A DNA stretch of 64,000 nt from CAWCGU01 sp963838095 (GTDB lineage Bacteria; Actinomycetota; Thermoleophilia; Solirubrobacterales; 70-9). The position numbers and the translations under genes were made by a program. The stretch is taken from the NCBI GenBank assembly GCA_963838095.1, contig CAWIPO010000008.1:372001-436000 (forward strand). The letters are read 5' to 3'. Under the pieces are notes generated by a model. It worked only from the letters and a program-made list of their open reading frames with translations. It did no database searches and was not told the origin of the DNA. Below, in pieces: positions 8,077 to 16,344 of this stretch. Positions within the stretch are counted from its first letter, which is position 1. Every line of letters starts with the position of its first letter.

Positions 8077-8928
8077 CTAGGCCCGCTTGTGCGCCAGCAC
8101 TAGCAGGTATTCGAAGTGGAGTTTCGTAGGGCCCTCGGGCGGGCCGGCGTTCGCACTGGTGGCAAAGTCGAGGAACTCTCGGTCGAGGGCCGCGCTTCGC
8201 TCCGGGTCGTCCTCGACGCTCGCGAAGGCCGCGATCACCGGCCCGAAGGTCTGCTTGTAGAACTCGCAGTACTCGACGGGCGGGCCATGCACCTTCTCGA
8301 TCAGCTCTCGCTCGCTCGCTTCGATCGAGGATGCCCGGTCCCCGAGCAACTCCTGTACATGGACCCCGTTTCCCCACAGGAGCGGCGACGCTGCGTTGGG
8401 CGACGGCGGCGGCAGGTAGGGCCCGAGCACGCCGAAGAACTCGGCCGCGAGGCCATCCGGCGTGAAGTTGGCCATCCCGATGCTGCCGCCGGGTCGGCAG
8501 ACCCGCAGCAGCTCGTCGGCAACCGCCTGGTGGTCGGGCGCGAACATCGCCCCCGCCGACGAGGTTACGACGTCGAACTCCCCGTCGCCGAAGGGCAACG
8601 CCTGGGCGTCACCCTCGACCCACTCGAGCTTGACTCCTCGCTTGTTCGCCTCACGCTCGCCCGCCTCCAGGTTCTCGACCGTGATGTCTGAAGCGACCAC
8701 GTCAGCGCCGGCCTCGGCTGCAGGGATCGCGACGTTGCCGCTTCCGGCCGCGACGTCGAGCACACGTTGGCCCGCGCCGATTGCGCAGGCCTCGACGAGG
8801 TCGAGGCCAAGCTGAGAGTCCAGCTCGGTCGTGAAGCGGTTGTAGTCGCCGAGCGCCCACATCGAGCGCGCCGCGGCCCTTACCTCATCGGGCAGTCCCC
8901 TGCCGGTGTCCTTGTTCTCGGCAACCAT
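8077..8928 (-). CDS. Class I SAM-dependent methyltransferase
   Basis: 283 residues from ATG 8928, preceded by a strong ribosome binding site (gaggagg). Motif I, VLDVAAGSGNVAIP, lies near residues 55-68, followed by the acidic motif II region (DVVASDIT) and the FDVVTSSAG post-motif, typical of the Methyltransf_11/UbiE-like fold. It methylates an unknown small molecule with S-adenosylmethionine in the cytosol. The longer open frame upstream of 8928 is antisense to the aminotransferase and was discarded. It is divergent from the aminotransferase across 69 bp, suggesting shared control. Confidence 0.88.
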   Translation of the reverse strand: MVAENKDTGRGLPDEVRAAARSMWALGDYNRFTTELDSQLGLDLVEACAIGAGQRVLDVAAGSGNVAIPAAEAGADVVASDITVENLEAGEREANKRGVKLEWVEGDAQALPFGDGEFDVVTSSAGAMFAPDHQAVADELLRVCRPGGSIGMANFTPDGLAAEFFGVLGPYLPPPSPNAASPLLWGNGVHVQELLGDRASSIEASERELIEKVHGPPVEYCEFYKQTFGPVIAAFASVEDDPERSAALDREFLDFATSANAGPPEGPTKLHFEYLLVLAHKRA

Positions 8929-8997
8929 CTCAACCTCCTCGATTGTGGCATGCGCGGGCGCGCTCGCCACCACGACGCGAAATAGTCTTGGAGGCCA

Positions 8998-10311
8998 ATG
9001 GATATTTCGAAAACCGATCAGCTTGTCTTCCACCCGTGGGTGGCGCAGACCCCGCGAAACGTCCCGGCGTTCGTCAGCGGCGACGGCAGCTACCTCGTCG
9101 ATAACACCGGACGGCGTTACCTCGACTTCAGCTCGCAACTGGTGTTCACGAACGTAGGGCACCAGCATCCCACGGTCGTCTCCGCGATCAAGGAACAGGC
9201 TGACCGTCTGTGCACTCTTGCCCCGACCTGGGTGAGCGACGTACGCGGTGAGGCGGCGAAGATGATCGTCGACGTGGCCCCGGCTGGGTTGAACCACGTC
9301 ATGTTCACCAACGGCGGTACGGAGGCGATCGAGCACGCCACCCGGATGGCGCGTGTTCACACCGGGCGCCCGAAGCTGCTCGCGGCATACCGCTCATACC
9401 ACGGGTCGACGACCACCTCGATGCATCTCACCGGCGATCATCGCCGCTGGGCCACGGACACCGGCGCCGCCGGCGTCGTTCACTTCTTCGGCCCGTATCT
9501 GTACCGCTCGGCGTTCGACTCTTCGACGGAAAGCGAGGAGTGCGAACGGGCACTCGCGCATCTCGAGCGCGTGATCGAGCTTGAGGGTCCGTCCACGATC
9601 GCCGCGCTGGTTCTCGAGTCGGTAATCGGCGGGTCGGGGGTCATCCCGCCTCCGCTCGGCTACCTCGAAGGAGTCCGGGAGCTCTGCACAGAGCACGGGA
9701 TCGTGTACATCGCCGACGAGGTATTGGTCGGGTTCGGCCGTACGGGCGAGTGGTTCGGCATCGACCACGCTCGGATTGCGCCCGATCTCATGACGTTCGC
9801 CAAGGGCGTGAACTCGGGTTATGTGCCGCTCGGCGGCGTCCTTGTGGGCGACCCGGTCTACGACACCTTCGTGCAGCGGCCCTACCCCGGCGGGCTGACA
9901 TATGCGGGGCATCCTCTCGCCTGCGCCGCGGCGGTCGGCACGCTGGGGGCGATGCATGACGAGGGCCTAGTCGCCTCGGCGGCGCGGCTTGGCAGGGACA
10001 TCCTCGGACCGGACCTGCGTGCGCTGGCTGAGCATCACCCGTCGGTGGGTGATGCGCGGGGTATTGGCGCGTTGTGGACGCTGGAGCTCGTCCGCGACCG
10101 CACCACGCGGGAACCGCTGGTGCCTTACGCGGCGGCCGGCCCCGCAGCCGCGCCGATGGCGGCGCTAAGCGCGGCTTGCCTGGATCGCGGGCTGATCACC
10201 TTCGTGTTCGGCAACCGCATCAATGTTGCTCCCCCGCTGAACCTGAGCGACGCCGAGGCAGCGGACGGGCTGGCGATCCTGGACGAGGTGCTATCGATCG
10301 CAGACGGCTAG
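8998..10311 (+). CDS. Class III PLP-dependent aminotransferase
   Basis: 437 residues with ribosome binding site ttggagg before ATG 8998. It is an omega-aminotransferase-type enzyme (BioA/taurine-pyruvate/beta-alanine-pyruvate group). Visible features are the substrate-region HPWVAQ near the start, the phosphate-binding NGGTEAIEHATRMAR (~105-119), the Asp-Glu of YIADEVLVGFGRTG (D240) and the PLP lysine K269 in TFAKGVNSGYVPLGG. It transfers an amino group between an amine and a keto acid in the cytosol; the actual substrate cannot be read from sequence. It is divergent from the methyltransferase, and the pair could modify one metabolite. Confidence 0.9.
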   Translation: MDISKTDQLVFHPWVAQTPRNVPAFVSGDGSYLVDNTGRRYLDFSSQLVFTNVGHQHPTVVSAIKEQADRLCTLAPTWVSDVRGEAAKMIVDVAPAGLNHVMFTNGGTEAIEHATRMARVHTGRPKLLAAYRSYHGSTTTSMHLTGDHRRWATDTGAAGVVHFFGPYLYRSAFDSSTESEECERALAHLERVIELEGPSTIAALVLESVIGGSGVIPPPLGYLEGVRELCTEHGIVYIADEVLVGFGRTGEWFGIDHARIAPDLMTFAKGVNSGYVPLGGVLVGDPVYDTFVQRPYPGGLTYAGHPLACAAAVGTLGAMHDEGLVASAARLGRDILGPDLRALAEHHPSVGDARGIGALWTLELVRDRTTREPLVPYAAAGPAAAPMAALSAACLDRGLITFVFGNRINVAPPLNLSDAEAADGLAILDEVLSIADG

Positions 10312-10313
10312 TC

Positions 10314-10920
10314 TCAGCTTTGGAGCGTCCCCCAACTCTGGATCAGGGTGAAGGTCGTGCCCCATCTGCCCGGCTCGTCCAGCTCTGTCTCGGCCTCGCG
10401 CCGTGGCGAGGCAAGCTCGTCTTCGCTCAGTGTCTCAAGCAGCCGCGACGTGAGTGCGGCGCCGAACTGAAGCGGCAGACGCAAATAGGGGTGGCCTAGT
10501 TTGAGCGCGATCACGTGTGCGTCGATCTTTGGCTCCTCAACACCGATTTCGCGCAGCAGCTCATGAAGCCCCGCGGCCCGCTTCGCCACCCAGGCTGGCA
10601 AAGATCTCGGAGAGCAATCGGATCAGCCGCTCGGCCGCGGGGGCGGGAGGATTGAAGTGCCAGGAGCCCAGGTCCCACTCCTCCAGTACGAGTAAGCCTG
10701 CCCTGACCAACCGCCGGTGCGAGGCCAGCTGCTCGGGGCCGCGTCCGAGTGGGGCAACCAGGTAACGAGCATGGACGAGATCGAACGATTGCGGCTCCCC
10801 AGCTTGCTGTCGAACAGATCATCGACGACGAGCTCTACGTTGGAAAATCCTTCTGCCTCCAGGAATGAACGTGCGGCATCGAGCAGGTTCTGGTCTACGT
10901 CTCCCGTCCGGCCTGCCTCT
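10314..10920 (-). pseudogene. Truncated, frame-broken SAM methyltransferase
   Basis: Reading the minus strand in successive frames gives a coherent methyltransferase C-terminus: NLLDAARSFLEAEGFSNVEL, then FDLVHARYLVAPLGRGP and LVLEEWDLGSW, then GLHELLREIGVEEPK and PLQFGAALTSRLLETL. At least two frame changes are needed, around 10800 and 10590. The N-terminal SAM-binding motif I is missing because the gene is cut off at about 10920, next to the tRNA-Gly-end copy at 10922. It therefore looks like a gene beheaded by recombination. The frame breaks may be real or sequencing error; the truncation is independent of them. Confidence 0.65.
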
Positions 10921-10921
10921 A

Positions 10922-10934
10922 CATCAGCCGCTCT
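10922..10934 (+). repeat. Second copy of tRNA-Gly 3'-end sequence (att-like)
   Basis: catcagccgctct followed by tt, matching the tRNA-Gly end at 3024-3036 over 15 bp in total. It directly abuts the truncated end of the methyltransferase pseudogene, so it may mark the distal boundary of the accessory block. Confidence 0.45.
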
Positions 10935-10978
10935 TTCCGCCGCCTGAGGCGTCTGCCGGCCGCTGCCCCTCCGGTCGA

Positions 10979-11368
10979 TTACGTCTTGTCGCGTTTCTGA
11001 AAGAGCCGAAAGCTGTAGCCGAGGGACGTCTGATCATCGTGGGCATCCTTGACCTCGCTCCGGTGGCTCTCCAACTCGGACTCCAGTGCCTCGGGGTCGA
11101 TCCGTAGCGGCAGCCCGCTTTCGGGATCGACTCGCAGCGGCACCTCGAGGCCCTCCTCGAGCAACCAGGCGAGGTCACCCCGAAGAAACTGCTTGACCGT
11201 GGTCACTTGATCGGCGTCTCCAACACGGGTGCGCACGTCGACCTTGACTCGCAGGTTCGCACTCTTGTCGACCTCTGAGCCCGTCTCCTTCGTTCCGTGC
11301 CCGTAGTACACGACCACGCCGCGGCCGGGAATCCCCTCAGGTTGCCGCGACTTCGAGAACAGGCCCAC
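10979..11368 (-). CDS. Hypothetical protein, about 129 residues
   Basis: GTG start at 11368. The protein is soluble and mixed alpha/beta, with GVVVYYGHGTKETGSE near the start, an Arg/Asp-rich middle (VKVDVRTRVGDADQVTTVKQ) and an acidic, helical C-terminus. I do not recognise the family. There is no signal peptide or membrane segment and no strong ribosome binding site. It sits outside the presumed boundary of the accessory block. It is probably a real, conserved gene because codon usage is normal, but no function can be offered. Confidence 0.55.
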   Translation of the reverse strand: MGLFSKSRQPEGIPGRGVVVYYGHGTKETGSEVDKSANLRVKVDVRTRVGDADQVTTVKQFLRGDLAWLLEEGLEVPLRVDPESGLPLRIDPEALESELESHRSEVKDAHDDQTSLGYSFRLFQKRDKT

Positions 11369-11397
11369 GCTCGGAGGCTACACGTGCCAACTGCCTG

Positions 11398-11469
11398 CTA
11401 GGCGGCGTCAAGATCCCCGCGGCCGTATGCCTCATAGGCCCGGCGAATGATCTCCACGTTCTCCGACAT
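11398..11469 (-). pseudogene. 23-codon remnant of a SnoaL/NTF2-like protein
   Basis: ATG 11469 starts MSENVEIIRRAYEAYGRGDL and stops after GDLDAA. This is the characteristic first helix of SnoaL-like (NTF2-fold) polyketide-cyclase-type proteins, which normally continue for another 100 residues. Only the N-terminal helix remains, so this is a deletion remnant or a frame-broken start. Nothing resembling the remainder is visible downstream. Confidence 0.5.
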
Positions 11470-11544
11470 CGCCCGCGCAGTATCTCGCGACGGGCGACAC
11501 TCGATCCGAGATAATCCGTTCATGGCGCTGCGTGGGGCTTGCTG

Positions 11545-11979
11545 ATGTCGGAGGTTCGCCAGCAGGCTCTGATTGATGCGCCCGTTTCCGCGGTATGGGA
11601 GCTGGTTGGCGACCCGAGTCGCTACGCCGAGTGGCTTCCGCGCGTGTTCGAGATCCAGGGAGAGCGGTTCGAGTCGGGCGTCGAATTCGTGCAGGTGTCT
11701 CGGCAACCGGTGTTTGGTCGCGATGAGGCGCATTTCCTCATCGACACGATGGACGAGTTCCGCGAGATACGCATGCACTGTCAGATCAGCGGCATGTTCG
11801 TCCATTGGCAACTCACCGAAGCTCAGGGCGGGACCTTCCTCGACGCGGCGTTCGGCATGGACCCGACCCGCACCCGCTTCCGTCTGTTCGACCTCACGGT
11901 CGGCCGGAGGTTTTTCCGCCGCTGGCTTGCCGAGGCGGTTGAGAGCCTGAAGGCGGCGTCCAGCCTCAGGTCGTCTTGA
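11545..11979 (+). CDS. SRPBCC (START/polyketide-cyclase-like) protein
   Basis: 144 residues from ATG 11545 (an in-frame TTG two codons earlier is possible). The start pattern VRQQALIDAPVSAVWELVGD, followed by YAEWLPRVFEI, is the hallmark of SRPBCC proteins, which form a helix-grip hydrophobic pocket that binds or modifies lipids and polyketides. There is no signal peptide. The gene overlaps the convergent universal stress gene by 14 bp. The ligand is unknown. Confidence 0.8.
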   Translation: MSEVRQQALIDAPVSAVWELVGDPSRYAEWLPRVFEIQGERFESGVEFVQVSRQPVFGRDEAHFLIDTMDEFREIRMHCQISGMFVHWQLTEAQGGTFLDAAFGMDPTRTRFRLFDLTVGRRFFRRWLAEAVESLKAASSLRSS

Positions 11980-12388
11980 CGACCAGGACCGAGCAGGCGG
12001 CGTTGTGCGTGACCGTGTTCGGGACACTCCCGAGCATGCGGCGCTTCATCCCTTTGTTGCCGATCACGAGCAAATCTGCGCCGCACTCTTCCGCAAGCCT
12101 GACCAGCACCTCGGCCGGGTCGCCCTCCTCGGATCGCGCCTGACACTCGAGCCCCGTCTGGCCCAGGTCCTCCTCGAGTCGCTGGAGGATCGTCGCCACG
12201 CGCGCCTGCGCGTTCGAGGCCCACTGCAGCTCGATGTCCTCGCGTTCCGCCGTCGGAGCGTTCGAGCTCTGGAATGCGCTCAAGAGCACGAGCTTCGCGT
12301 CGAAGCGCCGCGCGATCTCAGCCGCCTCCTTGACGGCGACGTCCGCGGTAGCTGATCCATCAGTTCCGACCGCGACGGTGGAAATCAT
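11966..12388 (-). CDS. Universal stress protein (UspA family)
   Basis: 140 residues, one Usp domain. It has the N-terminal strand-loop TVAVGTDGSATADVAVKEAA and the C-terminal nucleotide-binding signature G-x2-G-x9-G(S/T)-like in GNKGMKRRMLGSVPNTV, so it probably binds ATP. Such cytoplasmic proteins accumulate in stress or growth arrest. It follows the GST-like gene on the same strand with 16 bp between them, suggesting one transcript. Confidence 0.92.
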   Translation of the reverse strand: MISTVAVGTDGSATADVAVKEAAEIARRFDAKLVLLSAFQSSNAPTAEREDIELQWASNAQARVATILQRLEEDLGQTGLECQARSEEGDPAEVLVRLAEECGADLLVIGNKGMKRRMLGSVPNTVTHNAACSVLVVKTT

Positions 12389-12404
12389 CCGCGCCCAGTA
12401 TCCA

Positions 12405-13199
12405 TCAAACGGGCCTGCGGGCGCTTGCTCGACTGCGCGGCGAAAGCGACTCGAGCCATTCCGCTGGGACCGCGCCCGCCGGAATACCCGTCGGGTAGTC
12501 GGGCATCAGCTCGGTGGCGAAGGCTGCTGCCTTTCTGCCCTCGAACACCGGCTCCAGGTCCCCGAACGTCATCAGCAACCGGACCGATGTCCCGAGCTGG
12601 AAGTCGGCGGCGTTGCGTTGCTCGCCGCCGATCGTCCCCTCGTCGAGCAGCTCATCGACGTGGTCGAGTAGGGCGGGCAGCGTCTTGACGATCATTCGCA
12701 CTCGCTGGAGTTCGGTGGCTTCGACCTTGCGCGCGTTCCACCAGGCCACCGGCCATCCGGCCGTGCCGACCAAGGACGCCGCCGGCAGACCCGCTTCCCG
12801 GGCAATTCTGGTCCGCAGCGCCGGGCGATGGACGAGGAGCCAGGCGCCCAGTCGCCGCGGGACCGGCTGCAGGATCTCATCGCCCCAGCCCTCCGCCTCC
12901 TCGACCTTGACCCGCGTCCGAGGGTCTGCGGGAAACAGGGGCGGCTTCGGCTGTGCGTCGTCGAGCGCGCGGGCGATCGCGCGCGTGCCCTGGATCCGGC
13001 GCCCGTCCAGCTTCAGGGCGGGGACGGTTCCACTGCGAAAGCCGAGCGACCGAACGGCGGCGGGGTGGAGGCCGGGCACCAGGCTGACAAGCTTGTGCTC
13101 GATTCCCTTGTACTCGAGCATCAGGCGCGCGGCGTGCGCGGGGTGGGAGGTGTACACCGAGTAGAGCGTCGCCGACACGTTCGATGTCGATTTTTGCAT
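12405..13199 (-). CDS. Glutathione S-transferase-like protein
   Basis: 264 residues. The N-terminal thioredoxin-fold domain is recognisable (TLYSVYTSHPAHAARLMLEY, then TVPALKLDGRRIQGTRAIAR with the cis-Pro of the TVPAL motif and the RAIA helix). The rest is an atypical, mostly helical C-terminal domain. Actinobacteria of this type generally use mycothiol or other thiols, so the co-substrate is uncertain. It is cytosolic and lies upstream of the universal stress gene on the same strand. A role in thiol-dependent detoxification is inferred from the fold only. Confidence 0.75.
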   Translation of the reverse strand: MQKSTSNVSATLYSVYTSHPAHAARLMLEYKGIEHKLVSLVPGLHPAAVRSLGFRSGTVPALKLDGRRIQGTRAIARALDDAQPKPPLFPADPRTRVKVEEAEGWGDEILQPVPRRLGAWLLVHRPALRTRIAREAGLPAASLVGTAGWPVAWWNARKVEATELQRVRMIVKTLPALLDHVDELLDEGTIGGEQRNAADFQLGTSVRLLMTFGDLEPVFEGRKAAAFATELMPDYPTGIPAGAVPAEWLESLSPRSRASARRPV

Positions 13200-13252
13200 C
13201 GCTCGCGCACTCGCCGATTCCCCTGATCAGCCGGTGGCGGCCCCAAGGCCGG

Positions 13253-15307
13253 TTACGTCGTCAGGTGTACCTGCCGCGCTCGGGGTGGGTCGGTTTCCGC
13301 TTGCTGCGTGAAGTCACCTGGGCCGCGTTCGTGCTGAAGCAGCCTGCAGAAGGCCTCGACGACTTCGGGATCGAATTGAGTGCCCGCGTTTCGTCGTAGC
13401 TCGGCGATCGCTTCCTGACGCGACCGCCGCGTCCCATAGGGCCGCTCGGAGGTCATCGCGTCGAAGGCATCGCACACGAAGATGATCCGCGAGCCGAGCG
13501 GAGTCGCCTCGCCCTCCAGGCCATCGGGGTAGCCGGCTCCGTCCCAGCGCTCGTGCGAGGAGCGAACTATTGAGGCGACCGGGCGCAGCGCCGGCGCTGC
13601 GCCGAGGATGCGTTCGCCGATCACCGTATGGCGTCGCATCAGTTCCCATTCGGCGGCGTCGAGTACTCCAGGCTTGCGCAGGATCGCGTCCGGGATCGCG
13701 ATCTTGCCGATGTCGTGCAGCTCGGCCGCTCTGGTCACAATGTCAACCTCCTCCGCGTCGAGCGCGAGCTCGCGGGCGACCATCGCCGCCAGCTCCGCGA
13801 CGCCCCTCAGATGCGAGCCGAGCTCCGGCTCGCGCTCGCGCAGGACTCGAAGGAGGACGTCCTGCGTCTGCTGCTCCGCTCGCGTCGAGCGGCTCCCCTT
13901 CTGGGCGTACATCCTGTGGTCCGCGAGGCGAAGGGCCTCGCTCGCCGTGTCAGCCTCGCGCGGCAGCTCGGCAGCTCCGCAGGAGGCGGTGATCGTGAAT
14001 CCCTCGCCCTGCTCACTGAGCGCATCGCGAGCCGCCTCAATGACATCGCTGACGTCCCGGCCCGCCGGATCGAAGAGGATGCAGAATTCATCGCCGCCGA
14101 GGCGATAGGCGCCGCCGCCGGGACCTGTCACGCTCGGGAGCCGGCCCCCGAGCCTGCGAAGCAGCGCGTCGCCGGCGGGGTGGCCGAAGCTGTCGTTGTA
14201 GGCCTTAAAGCCGTCCAGGTCGAAGATCGCGAACACGCGCGGCCCGGTGATCGACACACGCTCCAGGCGCAGCAGGTCCTCGAGATCGGTAAACAGACGG
14301 CGGCGGTTGGCAAGACCGGTGAGCGCGTCGGTGACCGAGTCGTCGAAGAGCGCCGCCACCAGCCGGTCGTTCTCGCGTGAGCTCAGCAGCAATCGGGCGG
14401 CGATCGCGGCGATCGTCGCCGCGGCGAGCCACACTGCCGCGACATGCAGTCGTCCGAAGTGATCCAAGACCAGGATGCCAACGGCTGCGGCGGTCGACAG
14501 CGCCGGTACCAGCAGCGAGGTGCTATGGCCGCCGTTTCCCCGCGAGCTGCGCGAGGCCGAGGCGGCGGCGCTGGCGCTCATCACCAGTGCGCCCACCAGC
14601 CATGGGACGTCGCTCCAGCCGCTCACGTAGGAGTCGGTCGCCACGGTGTAGAGATAGGCCATGTCGGCCGCGGCCCAAATGAGCAGGCCAGCCCCTACGA
14701 GCAACAACGTCCAGGCGCCGCGCAGCCCACCCACGACCAGGGCGCCGACGATGAGGCCGACCAGGAGCACATCGCCGACCGGGTAGGCAAGGTTGGTGAA
14801 CACGGTCCCAGCATCGCCATGTGTGAGCCCGATCAGCGCCGGCCCGAGCAGCGCCGCCGCCAGCGCCGCGGCCGCCAGCGCTCCGATCGCACCATCGAAC
14901 CAGCTCGCCAGCCGGAAACCACCGATCCGGTGTTTGATGCAAAGCGCGATGCCTACGAAGAGACACGGAAGCGTGAGCAGGTACCCGGCATCGGCGAGCG
15001 AGGGATACGCCGGATGCTTGACGTCCGCGAGGGCGACGACCCAGTAGGTGTCACCCAACGCCCAGGCTGTGAGGCCGACGCCGAAGCAGATCCAGGCGCC
15101 GCGCAGCTCCGAGGAGGAAAGCGCGCGGATGAAGAACACGGCGGCGGCCAGGAAGAGGACGCCGTTGTAGACCCAGAGGTCGAACAGCGTCGCAAGCGCG
15201 GGCGGCGATCCCATTGCCACCCAGACGCAGAAGCCCGCGGTCCCGAGCACGCCGAGGGAAATCGGGATCCAAAAACGACACGGGATCATCGTCGATGCCG
15301 GCGTCAC
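13253..15307 (-). CDS. Membrane GGDEF + HD-GYP c-di-GMP signalling protein
   Basis: 684 residues. The first ~310 residues have around nine hydrophobic segments forming an integral-membrane sensor. A GGDEF domain follows, with an intact active site at residues 404-408 (YRLGGDEF), and then an HD-GYP domain with HDIGK at 531-535 and GYP at 592-594. The protein thus combines a potential c-di-GMP synthase and phosphodiesterase. There is no RxxD inhibitory site just before GGDEF. In the HD-GYP domain the usual HHE is SHE (SSHERWDGAGYP). The start is GTG 15307; ATG 15289 is an alternative. Confidence 0.92.
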   Translation of the reverse strand: MTPASTMIPCRFWIPISLGVLGTAGFCVWVAMGSPPALATLFDLWVYNGVLFLAAAVFFIRALSSSELRGAWICFGVGLTAWALGDTYWVVALADVKHPAYPSLADAGYLLTLPCLFVGIALCIKHRIGGFRLASWFDGAIGALAAAALAAALLGPALIGLTHGDAGTVFTNLAYPVGDVLLVGLIVGALVVGGLRGAWTLLLVGAGLLIWAAADMAYLYTVATDSYVSGWSDVPWLVGALVMSASAAASASRSSRGNGGHSTSLLVPALSTAAAVGILVLDHFGRLHVAAVWLAAATIAAIAARLLLSSRENDRLVAALFDDSVTDALTGLANRRRLFTDLEDLLRLERVSITGPRVFAIFDLDGFKAYNDSFGHPAGDALLRRLGGRLPSVTGPGGGAYRLGGDEFCILFDPAGRDVSDVIEAARDALSEQGEGFTITASCGAAELPREADTASEALRLADHRMYAQKGSRSTRAEQQTQDVLLRVLREREPELGSHLRGVAELAAMVARELALDAEEVDIVTRAAELHDIGKIAIPDAILRKPGVLDAAEWELMRRHTVIGERILGAAPALRPVASIVRSSHERWDGAGYPDGLEGEATPLGSRIIFVCDAFDAMTSERPYGTRRSRQEAIAELRRNAGTQFDPEVVEAFCRLLQHERGPGDFTQQAETDPPRARQVHLTT

Positions 15308-15406
15308 CCCTCACTTATCGACGCACCAACACCTTCGCTGAAGCGCTCTCATCACCACTGTCCAGACCCCCTCAAGCAAATCCAGCCTTCGTCCGATGCG
15401 GAGACC

Positions 15407-15721
15407 ATGGCGCTGTGGGCTTACCACTTCGACGCGGCCGTCGCGGATGTTCTCGACGGGCGCACCTCGGAGAGACGAACTGCGGCCGACGAGCGCCCGG
15501 GTGGACGCGTGGAGCGCAAGAAGCCGAGCCCGCTCACCCGGTGGGCCGTGATCGCGGGCTGCGCGGTGACCCTCGTCGCTGGCGCATCGGCGCGCACGCC
15601 GGAAGCCGAGGAGAACGGCCTCGCAACCCTGCAGCCGTCGGGCTCGGCGGCCGACGACCAACTCTCCAGCGGACCTCAGCGCCGCCACCTGCCGATTCCC
15701 GGCCCGGCCGCCAACGACTGA
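15407..15721 (+). CDS. Small single-pass membrane or secreted hypothetical protein
   Basis: 104 residues from ATG 15407 with gcggaga upstream. A basic segment (RVERKKPSPLTRW) precedes a hydrophobic stretch VIAGCAVTLVAGASA (about residues 48-62), then a polar Pro/Ser-rich tail. The topology suggests a membrane anchor with a tail outside. There is no family match I recognise. It is divergent from the GGDEF/HD-GYP gene, about 100 bp away. Moderate doubt remains because no recognisable family supports it. Confidence 0.45.
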   Translation: MALWAYHFDAAVADVLDGRTSERRTAADERPGGRVERKKPSPLTRWAVIAGCAVTLVAGASARTPEAEENGLATLQPSGSAADDQLSSGPQRRHLPIPGPAAND

Positions 15722-15798
15722 GCGCAACCCCTGTCAAGACCGACGAACGCGGTCACCGGGTTTTCAGGTCGGATCTTCCCGAGAAACCTCGAATCTCG

Positions 15799-15825
15799 TG
15801 TCGATTTTCGCCTAGCTCGCTCGAC
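15799..15825 (+). promoter_or_regulatory. Predicted ECF42-type promoter
   Basis: TGTCGA at 15799-15804, a 17-bp spacer and CGAC at 15822-15825, about 80 bp before the DGPF gene. As I recall, ECF42 sigma factors recognise a -35 TGTCGA and a -10 CG(A/T)C. The downstream genes encode a DGPF protein and an ECF42-type sigma factor, so this fits a self-activated operon promoter. Confidence 0.6.
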
Positions 15826-15905
15826 GTTCGGGTAGAGAGTCGAATCCGCCACAGCGGTTATCCGGCTCTACGGCGAACGTCAACGATTCAGAAGGAGGCA
15901 TCGAG

Positions 15906-16331
15906 ATGCGAGTGATGGTTTTGGTGAAGGCGACGGAGGAGAGCGAAGCAGGCGTGATGCCCAGCACGGAGCTGCTCGAGAACATGATGCAGTTCAACGA
16001 GGAGCTGGTGAAGGCGGGCGTGATGCTCGCCGGCGATGGCCTGCATCCAAGCTCGAAGGGTGCGCGGATCCACTTCTCGGGGACCGACAAGAAGGTGATC
16101 GATGGGCCGTTCGCCGAGACGAAGGAGCTTCTCGCCGGCTACTGGATCTGGGAGGTGAAGTCGTTCGACGAGGCGCTCGAATGGGCGAAGCGGATTCCGG
16201 GCGACCCGACTGGGCCCGACGGCATCGTCGAGTTGCGGCCCGTCTTCGAGTCCGACGACTTCGGAGAGGAGCTGACCCCCGAGCTGCGCGAAAAGGAGCA
16301 GGAGCTGCGCGAGCAGGTCGAGGGCTCCTGA
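15906..16331 (+). CDS. YCII-related (DGPF-domain) protein
   Basis: 141 residues with an excellent ribosome binding site (aaggagg). It is a YciI-fold protein: MRVMVLVKATEESEAG at the start and the defining DGPF (KVIDGPFAETKELLAGYW) in the middle. Its biochemical role is unknown. DGPF proteins are the conserved genomic partners of ECF42 sigma factors, and here the sigma gene starts 13 bp after this stop, so the two are one operon under the predicted promoter at 15.8 kb. The C-terminal helix is Glu-rich. Confidence 0.9.
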   Translation: MRVMVLVKATEESEAGVMPSTELLENMMQFNEELVKAGVMLAGDGLHPSSKGARIHFSGTDKKVIDGPFAETKELLAGYWIWEVKSFDEALEWAKRIPGDPTGPDGIVELRPVFESDDFGEELTPELREKEQELREQVEGS

Positions 16332-16344
16332 GATCCTGCCCGGC

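Larger units (their letters stand above)
3024..10934. mobile_element. tRNA-Gly-associated accessory block, probable integrative element remnants
   Basis: The 13-bp sequence catcagccgctct, spanning the tRNA-Gly 3' end, is found at 3024-3036, 8015-8027 and 10922-10934, always in the same orientation. Two tandem copies of ctggtagcag (7945-7966) lie about 50 bp inside the second copy. This is the same relative arrangement as the repeats next to attR of the tRNA-Cys element at 28.8 kb. The third copy coincides with the point where a methyltransferase gene is truncated. The cargo (glycosyltransferase, paired regulators, nitrilase-like protein, methyltransferase, aminotransferase) is accessory in type. 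No integrase remains, so this is inferred to be one or two decayed insertions (3.0-8.0 and 8.0-10.9 kb). Confidence 0.45.

Noticed and set aside
14444..15406. Upstream extension of the plus-strand frame ending at 15721
   Set aside because: Antisense to the GGDEF/HD-GYP gene; only the part from ATG 15407 is outside that gene.
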